This document shows, one piece after another, positions 1 to 11,059 of a DNA stretch of 64,000 bases. How positions within the stretch are numbered: position 1 is the stretch's first letter; every line of letters starts with the position of its first letter. A program made the translations under genes and the position numbers. The stretch comes from Letharia columbiana (Eukaryota; Ascomycota; Lecanoromycetes; Lecanorales; Parmeliaceae): positions 248,001 to 312,000 of the forward strand of contig NW_023501055.1 of assembly GCF_014066305.1 (NCBI RefSeq). The letters are read 5' to 3'. A model generated the notes under the pieces. That model did no database searches, was not told the origin of the DNA, and was given only the letters and a program-made list of their open reading frames with translations.

Positions 1-524
1 AGGATGCGTGGCGTGTATGTACGTGAGGAGGACATAATTCAAGGGAATGAGGATGCGCTGTGGGTAGGGAGGAGTGGGCTTTCGGTCCGTGGGTCATTCA
101 TGTGAAAGAGATGAGTGGATACGGGGGTTGGCATTCGATGAGGATTGGGGAGGTAATGGTTGTGCGTGGATCTCGTTGGGTATCTCATGAGTCCAGCGGA
201 TATGGGCGCGGAAGGGAATTGGAGACATAGGTAGATGGACGAACAGGGCGTCTACGGATAAGGTAATTGGCGGACGGGCCGAAGAGTAAAATATGATGCG
301 AATGGGTATGCCTCAGATGGCCCGGTTGAAAGACGCCTAAACGTCTGGGGGAGCTACACACATGGATCACCAAATGAAATAGAAGAGAATAATCCAAATC
401 TGCGCACTCTCATCACCCTGGCAGACTCGACTTCCCAACCTCTGGCCCTCTCCCACGAGCATCCTCGCTTTGCAGAACCGGCAGCACCATACCACATCAC
501 ACCGCCCCCATCTTGCTCTCACTC
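1..524. other. No gene seen
   Basis: Short open frames only, without start context or recognisable motifs. This is the 3' flank of the P450 relic. Confidence 0.5.
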
Positions 525-1935
525 CCTAAGGTTGACCACCAAAGATCGCTTATACCACAGTGGCCACAAAGTAAGAGTCTTCTGGGTTTCTCAGCCGTAC
601 CTTTCCCACTCCCACCTCAAACCAAACGCCCCCAATAAGGTCGCGAGCAGAAGCTTCATCTCGCTTTGACGAAACATTCTTCCCAACACAATCGCAGGGC
701 CCGAGCGAACGGGGGTTGAAATCTGACGACGACGCAGCATCGGGAGGTAGTCAACCAGAACGGCGGAAGCTGGACGGTGAGTCGAAGAGCAGTGCGGAGG
801 GGTCGGCGCCGTATTGGAGGGCGGAGACGTGGGCTTGAAAGATGATTGAATTGGTCCGCCTTACAGGTGAGTATTGTCCGGAGCAGCTCGTTTGTGAGGG
901 GTTGGATTGGAACGAGCACATATGAGAACAGGGGACGTACACAAAACCGGAATCCAATGCCCAGTGCCAAACTAGCCCTCAGGCGCAACGACGCGGACCA
1001 AATCAACAGGAACAGACGGTGCGAGGCGCAGGTTTTCTCCGATGAAAACGCCGAGATGGCGCAACTCGTGCACAGCCGTCGAGATCATGTCCGTCTCACG
1101 TGCCAAAGCCGTGCGGATATCGTCTACAAGTATAGCCAGCTCGCTGGGACTTCGCAGTAGAAAAGTCGTGATACCGGTGAGGGCTGTGGAGCAGGATTCG
1201 CCACCGGCGAGCAAAAGGTCATTGATCTTCGCTTCAAACCTCCGGTATGCCCATGCCTCCGTCGCCGGTATCATCGCCGTCGCGGAGCATCTGTGCTCCA
1301 GATCATCCTTGTGCTGCGGCAGGATCACCACCTCCTGCCGCTGTGGAACGTCTCCAATCGTTTGCGGACCCTTTCCCCCACGAGGTCGAACTGGTCCTGG
1401 CAACTGTCTTCGGGTTACGCTCTTGAGCAGCACGAAGTCGCAGAACGCGGTCCGTGTTGGGGAAGTTGAGGCGTCGGGTCGAAGCGGACGAGGGAAGCGC
1501 TTCCGTGTCGTTTGTCGAGCATCGAGGTCTGGGGATGAGATGCGCGCGCAGATCTGATGCGGTTGAAGGGCTCGCGGAAGATTTGTTCGCTCGTGATATC
1601 GTATCCGGTGGATGGGTACCAATGGACGAGGTTGACGACGGTGGCGCTAGTATCCGACGGATGATTTTTGCTCGCGGAAGGTCTGCTCGCTACTTCGTTG
1701 ATGTGGGTTTGCGAGACGGGTTCTGTGTCCCGGGGAGCTTTGTCTGAGAAGCCGTGGGCCATGAGGCGGTGGTGAGGAGAGTGTTCGGAATGGTTGGCCT
1801 TAAAGATGCTGTGCACTCTCATGGGGCCATTCTGATATCCCCCCTTGGGTGTGTATCCACGGCCTGGATGGTGGCCGTACAGATGCTGACATGCACCGGA
1901 ACGAGAGCGCGTTGAATGCGATCCGGAGGCTCTCT
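525..1935 (-). pseudogene. Cytochrome P450 pseudogene, 5'-truncated and frameshifted
   Basis: Reading the minus strand through several frames gives a collinear fungal P450. Around 1,930-1,850 there is a block with YGHHPGRGYTPKGGYQNGP, then the F/G-region block VNLVHWYPSTGYD near 1,610. The I-helix region follows at 1,260-1,150, and the K-helix ExxR motif as ENLRLAPSVP near 1,035. The haem-ligand loop appears as SLGPCDCVGKN near 680-700, where the usual Arg before the Cys is Cys. The tail is EMKLLLATLLGAF and then QKTLTLWPLW. Lesions: the N-terminal third and membrane anchor are absent, the frame changes near 1,440 and again after the ExxR and haem loops, and a TGA interrupts the C-terminal block. 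A functional P450 would catalyse haem-dependent monooxygenation at the ER; this copy cannot. Introns cannot explain all the breaks because a stop and a shift fall inside continuous conserved blocks. The family is certain; the subfamily cannot be assigned. Confidence 0.82.
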
Positions 1936-2390
1936 TCCTACGTCCCGGGCAGCAGTTCCTTGATGCGGTGCACCTAGGTAGCCATTCTGCGTCTCTTGAA
2001 GTAGAGTCTACGAGAGACGAGAGACGGCCCATGATCGAGACCCTGGCAAAGCGAATGCATCATATATGCCCTTGTATTTTCTGAATGCACCGAGTACAAA
2101 TCCGGTGTTACACTGGTCAGAACAGGAGGTTATGTGGCCTTTTCTTTAGCCGTGGCTGTAAAGATGCTCGATCGTCGATGTGAAGGGGTTGATATGCTCA
2201 AGTATACTAGATGTCAGGTAGACATGGCTGCGTGTTCTGTAGATATATATAATGCCTGGAGGGCAAGCAAGGAAGCGCGTTGTGTCAGTAGGGGAGATGC
2301 GGTATGAGAACGCTGGCGCATTGATGATGATCACGCGGTGTGCCAGAAGACGCATGGAAGCAATGAAATCTGGTTGAACATCCCATCGCC

Positions 2391-2765
2391 ATGATATATA
2401 TCGCACAAACAGCATCCCCATCCATGCCAGCTCCTCCACTTACTCAAGATCCTCAGGCATATCTCGCATCAACCCCGCAATCCGATTCGACCCAATTCAT
2501 CCGTAGCCATCAAGACACTCCTTCACACCCCCACGCCCGTCAAGACTCTCCATCTCTCCGAACCCGTCTCCCACTCCAAACGACTCCCTGCACGCCTCGA
2601 CCGCCATTGACGCGAGAGGGCAACCGAACGGAATCCAATAGCACGCCAAGAGCCCCACCCCCGCCCAGAAAGCACGCGTCCGCGGCGGAGAAAGCGCGAA
2701 GACGAGCCCGGGCATTTGCTCCCTTCTTCCGTAACACTCGCGACGCGATCTTCCGTCGCCGCTAG
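2391..2765 (+). CDS. Possible proline-rich basic small protein (weak)
   Basis: ATG-initiated frame of 124 codons. The first half is Pro/Ser/Thr-rich, followed by a run rich in Pro, Arg and Ala that ends RNTRDAIFRRR. There is no signal peptide, domain or intron signature. It overlaps, on the other strand, the tail of another weak candidate, so at most one of the two is likely real. I do not recognise it and the frame could be open by chance in this GC-rich stretch. Confidence 0.18.
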   Translation: MIYIAQTASPSMPAPPLTQDPQAYLASTPQSDSTQFIRSHQDTPSHPHARQDSPSLRTRLPLQTTPCTPRPPLTREGNRTESNSTPRAPPPPRKHASAAEKARRRARAFAPFFRNTRDAIFRRR

Positions 2766-2837
2766 GCACCGAGCTTTGACCCCTGTGACTGTATCAATGC
2801 CGGGATCATCATTATCATCGTTATCATCATTCATATT

Positions 2838-3251
2838 ATTATTATGACTGCGGAGCAAGTAGTCGCAGAGAGTGGGGGTCGTATCGGCGAGCCGGATCGT
2901 GTCGTCGAAATGGCAGCGGCACTGCGTCCCTTTTGCGCGGCCCATGCCGTAGCTGGCGTAGGCGACGGCGAATACGCTGTACCCGAGGATAAACCAGATC
3001 CAGATGCAGGTGGTGCTGAGGCGGAGTGTGGACCGTTTGTCCGACACGGTCGTCTGTGGGGCGGGCTGGGGTCTTCGTCACGCGCAGGCTTGTTGGTAGC
3101 GACAGGTTATGATGGTTTCTGATGGCGTGGCTTCCGTTGACCCTGTCATTGTGGTCGTGCCATTTGCGTTCGTTGTCTCAGCTGTGGTCGTGGTTGGGGT
3201 CTTGGACTTAATGCTGCAGAGCGCCGCCGTTGCTTTGTCGGTGAATACCAT
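2838..3251 (-). pseudogene. Possible small single-pass membrane protein, interrupted by a stop
   Basis: A minus-strand frame from an ATG at 3,251 starts MVFTDKATAALCSIKS and continues through a Thr-rich stretch. It meets a TGA at 3,078-3,080, then stays open in the same frame through a hydrophobic helix (TTCIWIWFILGYSVFAVAYA, about 3,020-2,960) and a Cys-containing tail. Either the stop is a lesion or a small intron that I could not place removes it. No family is recognised. The evidence is only frame continuity plus a plausible transmembrane segment. Confidence 0.25.
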
Positions 3252-5561
3252 TGAAATCCTGTGGACGGTGAGGCGTGTGTGCCTTAGCGTGTAAATATGC
3301 AATTTGAAGATCACCCCTTGATAGAAACGCATTCCTCAATCTTAGGGAGACACAAGGGCAATGCATGTAAAAAAGCTTTGTCAACTTTGCATCAGGGTAA
3401 GGCTCAATAGGAGCTGGCATCCTGATCTAAAGTTTGGAGCGGCTTGATAGCAAGACGCAAACGATTTCTTGCACAATCAAGATCACACAGCGCCAGCAGA
3501 GGAAGGCCAGGAGACAAGTCAGCAGCACGGCGGACAAGGCCATAGCGAAAGGATGAAAGAAAGGATAGCAAGAAGGAGGGTTTCTTGCATCTCGTGCTCA
3601 AGACTGACGATGGCGCGCACTCAGCCCCTCGCATTGCATGATACGACCGAGGCACGTACATGTCACAGTGGATGAGCATGGCTGTCAATACATGAATGTG
3701 ATCATGGCCAACAGCGTTGAGCAGATACGGTACTATGCCTTGGCAACACCGACTTTAGACATTCTAGTCTCCTCCGTGTTGGAAGGAGATGGGCGCTGAT
3801 GTTGGCGGGAAGGAAAAAAGGAAGCGGAGCATTTAATTATAAGTACAAGTAGAGTGTTTCGCGAGGTTGCTTGACTGATTGGACGGACGGCAAATCTTGC
3901 CTTCCGGCAAAAGATACCGGATGGATGTCTGCTTGGAAAAGAATTGCCTCATGTTATCGGAAAAGCCGGAGGATGCGAGGGGAGAAGGGATAGGACCAAC
4001 TCTCGTCAAAGGATTTATTTATTACGGTACTCCGTACACAGGAATAATTAAAATCCAAAATCACGGCGAAGTCGGGGGCTGATGTCAGATGCAGATGCAG
4101 ATGCTGCAGATGGTCAGACCCAGGGAATCAGATACAGACCCGAAGGATGCAGCAAGGCAAGGCTGAAGATACTGTATATACCATGTATCATCTCGCGAAC
4201 CTTCTTCCTGCTCACCGGTACAGATGTTATTTCGGAGCGGTAAATGTTAATCATCATCATTATCATCTCTCCCCGATCCCCATACGAGGTAACTCGTTGC
4301 ACTTTCATTTCCATGAACAGTAGTAGCTAGCTAATCTATACAATCACGCGAATGACTCACAGTCTTTTGATTTGATGACGAGTGAGCCGGTGAAGCCGTG
4401 ATTCCTGTCTCAGTATTCAGACTCGCTTACGGAGTAGGGGGTACCCTATGACCAGCCCTACACTCGTTCCTCGCTTCGGGGGCCAATCATATCGCAAGCA
4501 CATTACGGCATACCCCCCTCTAGAACTGAGACTGTGATTCCTTGGCATGATCGGCGTGGACGCGCTCAAGGCGGAGCTGTCAGCCGGAGGCAGAGGCAGA
4601 ATCCAAACAAAAGCTGATTTTCCTCCCGCCACCAACCGACATTAGTTTGTTGTTACTTGTTACCATCATGAAGTACCGTACCTAAAGTCGTACTGTATGT
4701 AGCTACCTACATGGACCTATTTCCGATGGACCGCGCAAATGGGAAGACAGCATCGACGTGGGTATGCGCATATGCATATGCATCCTTGCATGTCTTCATT
4801 GCGCTTTGACTACAATACCTACGGTAGGTTACATCAAAGACTTTTCTGCATACTACCTACTTCTCCAGGCAGCTCTCTTTTTCTTCCTCTCTCCCCCCAT
4901 TTTTTGAGTTCACAGCGACCATGGCGCAATAGCTCGCGAAGACGGGAAAGGAAGTTGGAGATGGCATTCTAGCATTGGCCAGTGGTCTCGCGACGGATCT
5001 AAATTTCAGTTTTAGCGTGGGTCGGAAATGAAAGGCTTGGCATGTATAAAGGAAAATACGGTATCCTTTAACGAGTGCGTGGAGGGGAAAGTCTTGGCAT
5101 TTCGTAAGGGATGTTTCAGCGACTTGGCCTTACCTTACCTAGTCAGGGGTAACCCGGCTGCACTTTCCGTCTGTGATGACTTTGGAGATTATTTGACTTC
5201 ACCGCTTCTTCCTTGTCCGCCTTGGTGCCTGGTTCGGTTCCTGCGTAAGTACTAAATTCTGCATGATCCCTGAATTTTGAGGGGAAAATCCCTGCCCTTC
5301 CGTATGCACAGCCGTTGATCCTCGCCGTAGGAATACCTACGGTAGAACGATGATTCTATTTTTGATATCCGATCTAATCAGAATAAAGTACAACCTCATT
5401 AAACTAAATTACCTGACATGGATATCTGTAGGTTATTGCAGGGGTTATCTCAAGCGAGAAATTAGTCAGACTTTAGTGATGGGGGAGAAAAAAAGGGAGA
5501 GAAAGGGAGCAAAGCAATACGAGGGCTGCATCACACAGCCCGTGTTGGCTCACCTGCATCT

Positions 5562-5640
5562 CCTATAACAAAGCCCATTCCCCGAATCAAATCTTGTCCT
5601 TTTTTTTTCTCATCCTTCTCTTCATCAACAAATCTACAGT
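5562..5640 (+). promoter_or_regulatory. Promoter/5' leader of the GPI wall protein gene
   Basis: A TATAA-like site at 5,564-5,568 is followed by a C/T-rich tract at about 5,594-5,632, then an AC-rich leader up to the ATG at 5,752. Pyrimidine tracts downstream of a TATA-like box are common in strongly expressed filamentous-fungal genes. Assignment is by position and composition only. Confidence 0.4.
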
Positions 5641-5751
5641 CACTCGTTAAGCACTGTTCCAATCGCTCTCACTATTACTTGTTTCTACTTCTAATACTCT
5701 TTTAATAACCCCGCCCCAGAACTCTCTTCACCTTTCCAATCAAATTTCAAT

Positions 5752-6746
5752 ATGCAGTCCGCAATTCTAGTTCTCGCTGCCGCCGCTGGTGTTGCCAATG
5801 CCTGGGCTGGAAACTACTCAATGAGCGCTGGCTCTGCCGCCGGTCCTTCCTACACAACCACCACCCTCGTGGACACCACCACCGTCTCCTGCGGTGCCAC
5901 CGGTACCACCATCACCGGGTCCTCAAAGACCTTCACTCTCACCGCTTTCGAGACCTCCACCATCACCGACTGCGGCTGCACCAAAACCACCGTCATCCCA
6001 GCGACGCCATATACCACCACCACCACCGACATCTTCACCTCCACCACCGTTTTCTGCCCCGCCGCGACCACCGCCATATTCGGCAGCAAGACTTACACTG
6101 CGTCTGTGGTAAGGGAACTCGCAACGAGACTGTCTCTTGAATCGCCTACTGACCCGTCGCGCAGAATGAGACCCTCACCATCACCGAAGGCTGCCCGTGC
6201 ACAGAGACCAAGAGCGTGGTCTACACTCCCGGCGTTCCAGTCACCACCACTGGTTTGACCGTCAGCACAACCCTAGTCTCCACCTCGACCGTCGTCTGCC
6301 CAAGCTCCACCACTCTGCTGGTGACCGCACCAAGCACCTACGTCAGCGTGTGCCCAAGCCCAACCACCTTCACCGCCGTCGTCAACTCCCTCAGCACAGC
6401 CACCCACATTGCGAGCGTGTCCGGCCAGACCATCACCGTGACCCAGTCAGCCTCGGTCGGCACCTACACTGCCACCCCCAGCCAGACGGTGACCGTGTCT
6501 GAAGGTCCCTTTTCCAGCAGCACTGTGGTGCCATTCACCACCACCATCACCCCCGCGCCCGCCGCAGCAGAGGCCGGGGCGACAACCACCACAGCGCCCG
6601 CGGCTCCCGCTGGTACTGCCGTTGGCTCCGTCGTCGCACCAAAGGCATCCACCACCGCTGCGCCCTTCAAGGGTGCGGCCAACAAGCTCTCCGGTGCCGG
6701 TGTCGGTCTCGCCGGTTTCCTCGGTCTCGCTGCCTACCTCCTGTAA
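5752..6746 (+). CDS. GPI-anchored Ser/Thr-rich cell-wall protein (Ccg-6-like)
   Basis: Two exons, 5,752-6,108 and 6,165-6,746. The 56-nt GTAAGG...GCAG intron is phase 0 and restores the frame, giving 312 aa. Residues 1-18 form a signal peptide (MQSAILVLAAAAGVANAWA). The body is almost entirely Thr/Ser/Val with paired-cysteine blocks. A unit of the type TVFCPAATTAIFGSKTYT followed by LTITEGCPCTE is the layout seen in clock-controlled Ccg-6 and related GPI mannoproteins. The C-terminus has an Ala/Thr/Pro-rich linker, a small-residue omega region (KGAANKLSGAG) and a hydrophobic tail (VGLAGFLGLAAYLL), as expected for GPI attachment and transfer to wall glucan. The role is structural and surface; no catalytic residues are seen. 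The fold and GPI call are secure, the family name is likely. Confidence 0.9.
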
Positions 6747-8845
6747 GCGGTCGACGTCTGCTTTACTTGATGACGGCTGTACGGTTGGCTTTTTTCGGTT
6801 CTGGTTTCCTACAGACCTACCTCTGCGTACGCGTTTCGAGGTTCAAAGGGATGATGTAGATGCGCTGGTGTTCATTTGAAAATTTACTGGACACTTGTTT
6901 ACGACGTTGCATTTGGCTTGGTTGCCACCGAATGTAGGATAGACCAGGCATTCCAGGCGCAAATATCCATTATATAATTGTCACAAATCCGACAGACTTA
7001 AAACCTTCACTTCTTGATCTCGCTGTGCCCACGTGCTCATACAATCGTACCGAATTAATCATGTCATGTTGATACCTCGCGATGCATCATCGCGCCGTGA
7101 ACGCGCACGCCCTCTAATCTGCCTTGTTCGGCCCGTCTTCGAGACTAATAAACAAACACGAATACCAACACGCACATTGATACTTAATCTCCTCAACCCA
7201 CCAACATCATCTCCAACGCATTCCAAAACCTCGGTGCACTCTAATTAAAGTCACGACTGGCATACGACCGCATAAGGTACATCCATGGGTCTCGGAAATT
7301 ACAACCACTTTGCCCTTTCCCTTCCGACCTACATACTCCACTTCTACTCCCTCATCAAACCGCCATGCGCACTCTTTGGCGGGTAGGCTTACTCTATCAT
7401 CCCCCCCCCCTGCCACGTCATCACCAACATCGTACCCGTACTCTACTCTACGTACGCGCTGGGGGTTTCGGATCAGCCTTTTCCCGGGATGGATGGGGGA
7501 GACGGGAAGTGCCGAGTTTTGCAATTGGTGGCTAGGTAAGGTAGGGACGATGGTTGTGCGGTGATTATTGGGAGAGTTTGTGATGGGATGGATGGTTGGT
7601 TTGAGGGTACATTATTGCATAGGAGGTTTTGGAATTGTGGAGAATAGAGTAGATTTTGTAATCGCCATTTGTAACTAGGTAGCTGAGGAATGGATTTGGA
7701 AATTTTTGACTCGCTGTTTGTGGAGGTGTGATGGGTTGGGGGAGTCAGTCGGGTTTGGGATGGAGTGGATGGATGATTAGGTTCGGACTGGTTGAGAAGT
7801 GAAAGTCCTCAACGAGTGGACTACCACGGTGAGCGACGTTTCATCGCAGTCCTGCATGTTGTGACAGTGCGCAGTGGTTGCGCGCGTTGCTATCTAACTG
7901 CCTCACGAGTGAAGGCAGACAGACATGCTCGTTCGTTGAGCGTCGTGCCGTATGTAACCTTTGTGAGCGCTGGTAGGCTTGTCCTTTCTGAGGCTGGCTA
8001 GTCATCTCGGATCCGATTGCGGAGTCGGCATTTTTGCTTCTTATCTGTCGTGTGGGTGATTTCGAAACGCCGCTTGCAGGCCTACCGTCCATTGTATAAG
8101 GTACTAGTACATGTAGATATCGTGATTGTGATTGTGTTATTGAGCTTTAATGATTTACCTACTGCGTTTTGGAGGGCTGGCGGTGTTTGATCGTCTGCGT
8201 GACTGACTCATGGATGCTAGTGTTTTTATATTGTTCGTGTTCTGTACATGTATATCTGTGCTGACGGAGTTTCGTGTATAGGAGAGGGCAGATGTGTGAT
8301 GAGGCTGGTGTGTAACGCGGTTTATACTTGGCTGGCGCTTTTTTCCTCATCATCGTCGGCTGGTCGGTGTCTATTCATTCATTCAATTCAATTCGTGCTG
8401 ATGATGTGAAAGAGAAAGGGTATTGTTGGTGTGATGCCATGAGGTGTATATGTGGTTAGGCTGAGGTCAGGTGGTTTTCTTTCTTAATCATCGCCCCGGT
8501 CTTTGGATAGATGGCGAATGGTTTTTTGTAAAAGACTAGCAGGAGGGTATTGAGATGAGAGGTGAGGAGGAAAAGGGAAGTGGGAAGATATGCGTGTGGC
8601 GAGACGGTCTGAGTGCTTTCATGCCACTGTTTGGTTTGATGGACTTACACAGTAACGAGAATGGGATTGGTGGGAGGGAATGTCAAGGGAAGGCTTCTGA
8701 CTTCTCGGGTAGATTTGCAGATGACTCTTTCCCAGCGAGCATCTGGTTGACAAGGAACGAAACTCCCATCGCCTTGACTCCCTCATATTCCAAAATCTCA
8801 TACAGTCAATGCTACGACCCATCCATGTGCCCTTCCCTTAGACCA
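6747..8845. other. Spacer between wall protein and secreted protein A
   Basis: About 2.1 kb of 3' flanks of two converging genes. The plus-strand text at 7,550-8,480 is G/T-rich and low in complexity. No frame has start context, a signal peptide or a recognisable domain. Confidence 0.5.
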
Positions 8846-9424
8846 TCAAGGCTCAATATACGTTCCGTCTGCAGCCGGCATATCGAAAACCGTCCCCATC
8901 CTAATCTCCACAACCTCATTGTCGCTCCCATCGGTCACCCACGCCCTAAAGAACCCCGTCCATCCCTTCATCGCCGCATCCAGCAACCACAGACTCGCCG
9001 CCTGCACAAACTCCCGACTCACCACCTTATCCTGCCCCTGCACCACCAACTCCAGCGCCAGCGCCCCAAACGTGAAACGCTGGTGGCGGCGACCGGGCGA
9101 AGGGTCCGTGGCGGATTGGACCGCGGCGTTTTTGAAAAAGCGGATGAAGGTTGCGGTGGCGGGGAGTTTGGGACAGATGGAGACGAAGGTGGTGAAGATG
9201 CCGGTATAGCCATTGGGGAGGTTCTCGATTCTGAAGGAGGAATCTCGTTTTTGAGGAGATTGATGTGGTGTTGTACGTGAGGGGAGAGGATTCTCGTGAG
9301 CTTGGCTGGGGGTGAGACCATTCATTGGGTATGGGACGGCAATGGCGATTGCAGCGGCTGTGAGGAAGAGGAGAAGCGCCAGTAAGGTCGGGTTCGCGTG
9401 GGGTTGCATACTGGGCCTTTCCAT
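8846..9424 (-). CDS. Small secreted protein A (paralogue of 41,728-42,252)
   Basis: Intronless, 192 aa from the ATG at 9,424. A second ATG five codons in (MQPHANPT) would equally serve the signal peptide. After a hydrophobic core (LLALLLFLTAAAIAIA) comes a Pro/Ser-rich propeptide ending in Lys-Arg (residues around 57-60), a kexin-type site. The mature domain begins near DSSFRIENLPNGYTGIF. It contains FTFGALALEL, then FVQAASLWLLDAAMKGWTGF and FRAWV. These blocks recur almost unchanged in the gene at 41,728, with the same signal-propeptide-dibasic order, so the pair defines a secreted family in this genome. It has two cysteines at most and no enzyme motif. The function is not known to me. It lies convergent to the GPI protein and downstream of the deaminase gene on the same strand. 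Confidence 0.85.
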   Translation of the reverse strand: MERPSMQPHANPTLLALLLFLTAAAIAIAVPYPMNGLTPSQAHENPLPSRTTPHQSPQKRDSSFRIENLPNGYTGIFTTFVSICPKLPATATFIRFFKNAAVQSATDPSPGRRHQRFTFGALALELVVQGQDKVVSREFVQAASLWLLDAAMKGWTGFFRAWVTDGSDNEVVEIRMGTVFDMPAADGTYIEP

Positions 9425-9964
9425 CTACACAACAGCACAAGACATAGGAGTTTGGCAAGTCGAATTACAGTTGACGACGAAGATGGGCATGCTAGAGGAT
9501 CGTGCCTGTTTATGCTTCTGGCGTCTCACGTCAGAAACCGAGTCTCGACTCTCGAACGCGCAATTCATCCCACTTTTTATTTTCCGAGCGCGTGGCGGCA
9601 ACGATATGCAGTTAGTATTGCGCGATATTCTTGAGCAAATGAGTTGATACGGTGAAGGCACGGGGTGTTGATCGAAACGTGCCAATCAATGGGTAAGGTT
9701 GTCTGAATCGAGATGCTTTTGCCTGGACATAGTCCGCGAAAGTGACTGCTCTTACTTCAGAAGTTCGGGCGCGACCAATGGCAGGATTCCCTTCCTCTAT
9801 TGTTTAATGGGTACTTATATATCGCTTGTCTTTTGGGCAATCAGCTGCACACAACCGGCGGATAGGCTGTGGGTTGTACCTACCTGAACAAGTAAGGATG
9901 TCGCCACGGAAGGTAGCGTGAGGAAGATGAAGTGACCTCATGAAAAGAAAAAGACCATGTCCGG
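9425..9964. other. Promoter region of secreted protein A
   Basis: A 540-bp spacer between two minus-strand genes, holding the deaminase 3' end and the presumed promoter of secreted protein A. A TATATA-containing stretch lies near 9,815 (about 390 bp upstream of the ATG). No gene is seen. Confidence 0.4.
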
Positions 9965-11059
9965 TCAATCTGTGTGCATCCATTTCACCCTAGCATCATT
10001 GATAAGTGCCCAGAGTCTCTGCTTCTGGTGCTTGTCTCCGAAAATGGCCTCAACTGCTCGGTCACAAAGGTCGATCAGATCGTTTCGGCTTAGATTGAAA
10101 GCTTGAGCAATCAGGAGATATTCGTTGCTCAATGTACTATCAAAGACGCCAACATCGTCCGTCTGCACCAAGATAGTTAGCCATTAAGCTGGATGATGCA
10201 TCGAAACACTCACGCATAAAATGACAGGACATCCTGTCTTGACCCAAGATACAAAATGATGGTCTATCACACCGCCTTCGATCAGCTTTGCCTTCACGTT
10301 GCACGAGACACAAAGCTCGAGGCCAAGCTTTCTGTCCTTCACCTGATCCTTGATTTCGTTGGGAACATGGATAACATGACCCAGTCTATCTGGTTGGAAG
10401 GAGAGCAAGGTACTCAGCTCCAGTAATGAAGATGAAGCAGGGATTTCCGCGAAATGCAGCGAGATCTTCAATCCATACAGCTTGGCCTTATGGAAGGCTT
10501 CTTTGAACGTTGAAACATCGCCTTTGCTTGGATCACCGCATAGGTCGACGCCAACAACGCCCCTTGATCGGTACCGGATGGCTAGGTCGACCACTTCGAT
10601 TGCTTCTTCAGGGGAATTGCGACGATCGACGGAGAGGATAAGGTACGTGGCCATGACATTGCGGTCTGGAAAACGGTCAATGCAGGAAAGAGTGGTAGTG
10701 ATATAGTCGTCTTTGGACATGGAAGAAGAAGAGCGAGGGGTAGTTCGGAGCTCGAGATATACGACGCCATCATCTTTGAAGTCATGCAGAACGGCGTTGG
10801 TAGAGTAAATGATGCTTGCGGGCGTGGAGCATAGCTCGTAGATGTACTTTGAGAACAAGGGAAAGAACGTCATGATATCCCATGATTTGTCTCTTGACAT
10901 AGCCTCTAATGGGTCCTGCAGTGACATGTTTGGGTCTTCCAACCTTCTTTGGGTCCATATCTGGTGAAGGCAGTGTGGAGTGATACTTCCGGTGAGGTGA
11001 GCATGCAGTTCAACCTTCGGAAGGTCCTTGGTAAAGGCAGCATCCACAACTTTTGCCAT
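9965..11059 (-). CDS. Adenosine deaminase-like (N6-methyl-AMP deaminase type) protein
   Basis: Two exons on the minus strand, 11,059-10,214 and 10,162-9,965. The 51-nt GTGAGT...GTGCAG intron is phase 0, giving 347 aa, close to the about 350 aa usual for ADAL/MAPDA proteins. Family metal and catalytic motifs appear in order: HAHLTGS (His19, His21), GVDLCGDP (about 170-177), the metal His/Glu segment LHFAE (202-205), RLGHVIHV (225-232), CVSCN (250-254) and TDDVGVF (283-289), whose Asp pair coordinates zinc and water. The LHAHLTGS start and LCGDP loop point to the ADAL branch rather than secreted ADGF or canonical Ada. Known members hydrolyse N6-methyl-AMP to IMP in the cytosol. RLGHV replaces the usual R-I-G-H-G, a conservative-looking change. 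The substrate assignment is inferred from family resemblance. Confidence 0.9.

Larger units (their letters stand above)
1936..5751. other. Long spacer, no secure gene
   Basis: About 3.8 kb with only weak coding candidates (2,391-2,765 plus; 2,838-3,251 minus, listed separately). From 3,260 to 5,560 the frames are short and unconserved-looking. Nothing else is supported. Confidence 0.5.

Noticed and set aside
6464..6685. Antisense open frames inside the GPI wall-protein gene
   Set aside because: Shadows of the repetitive Thr/Val/Ala codons of the real gene on the plus strand.
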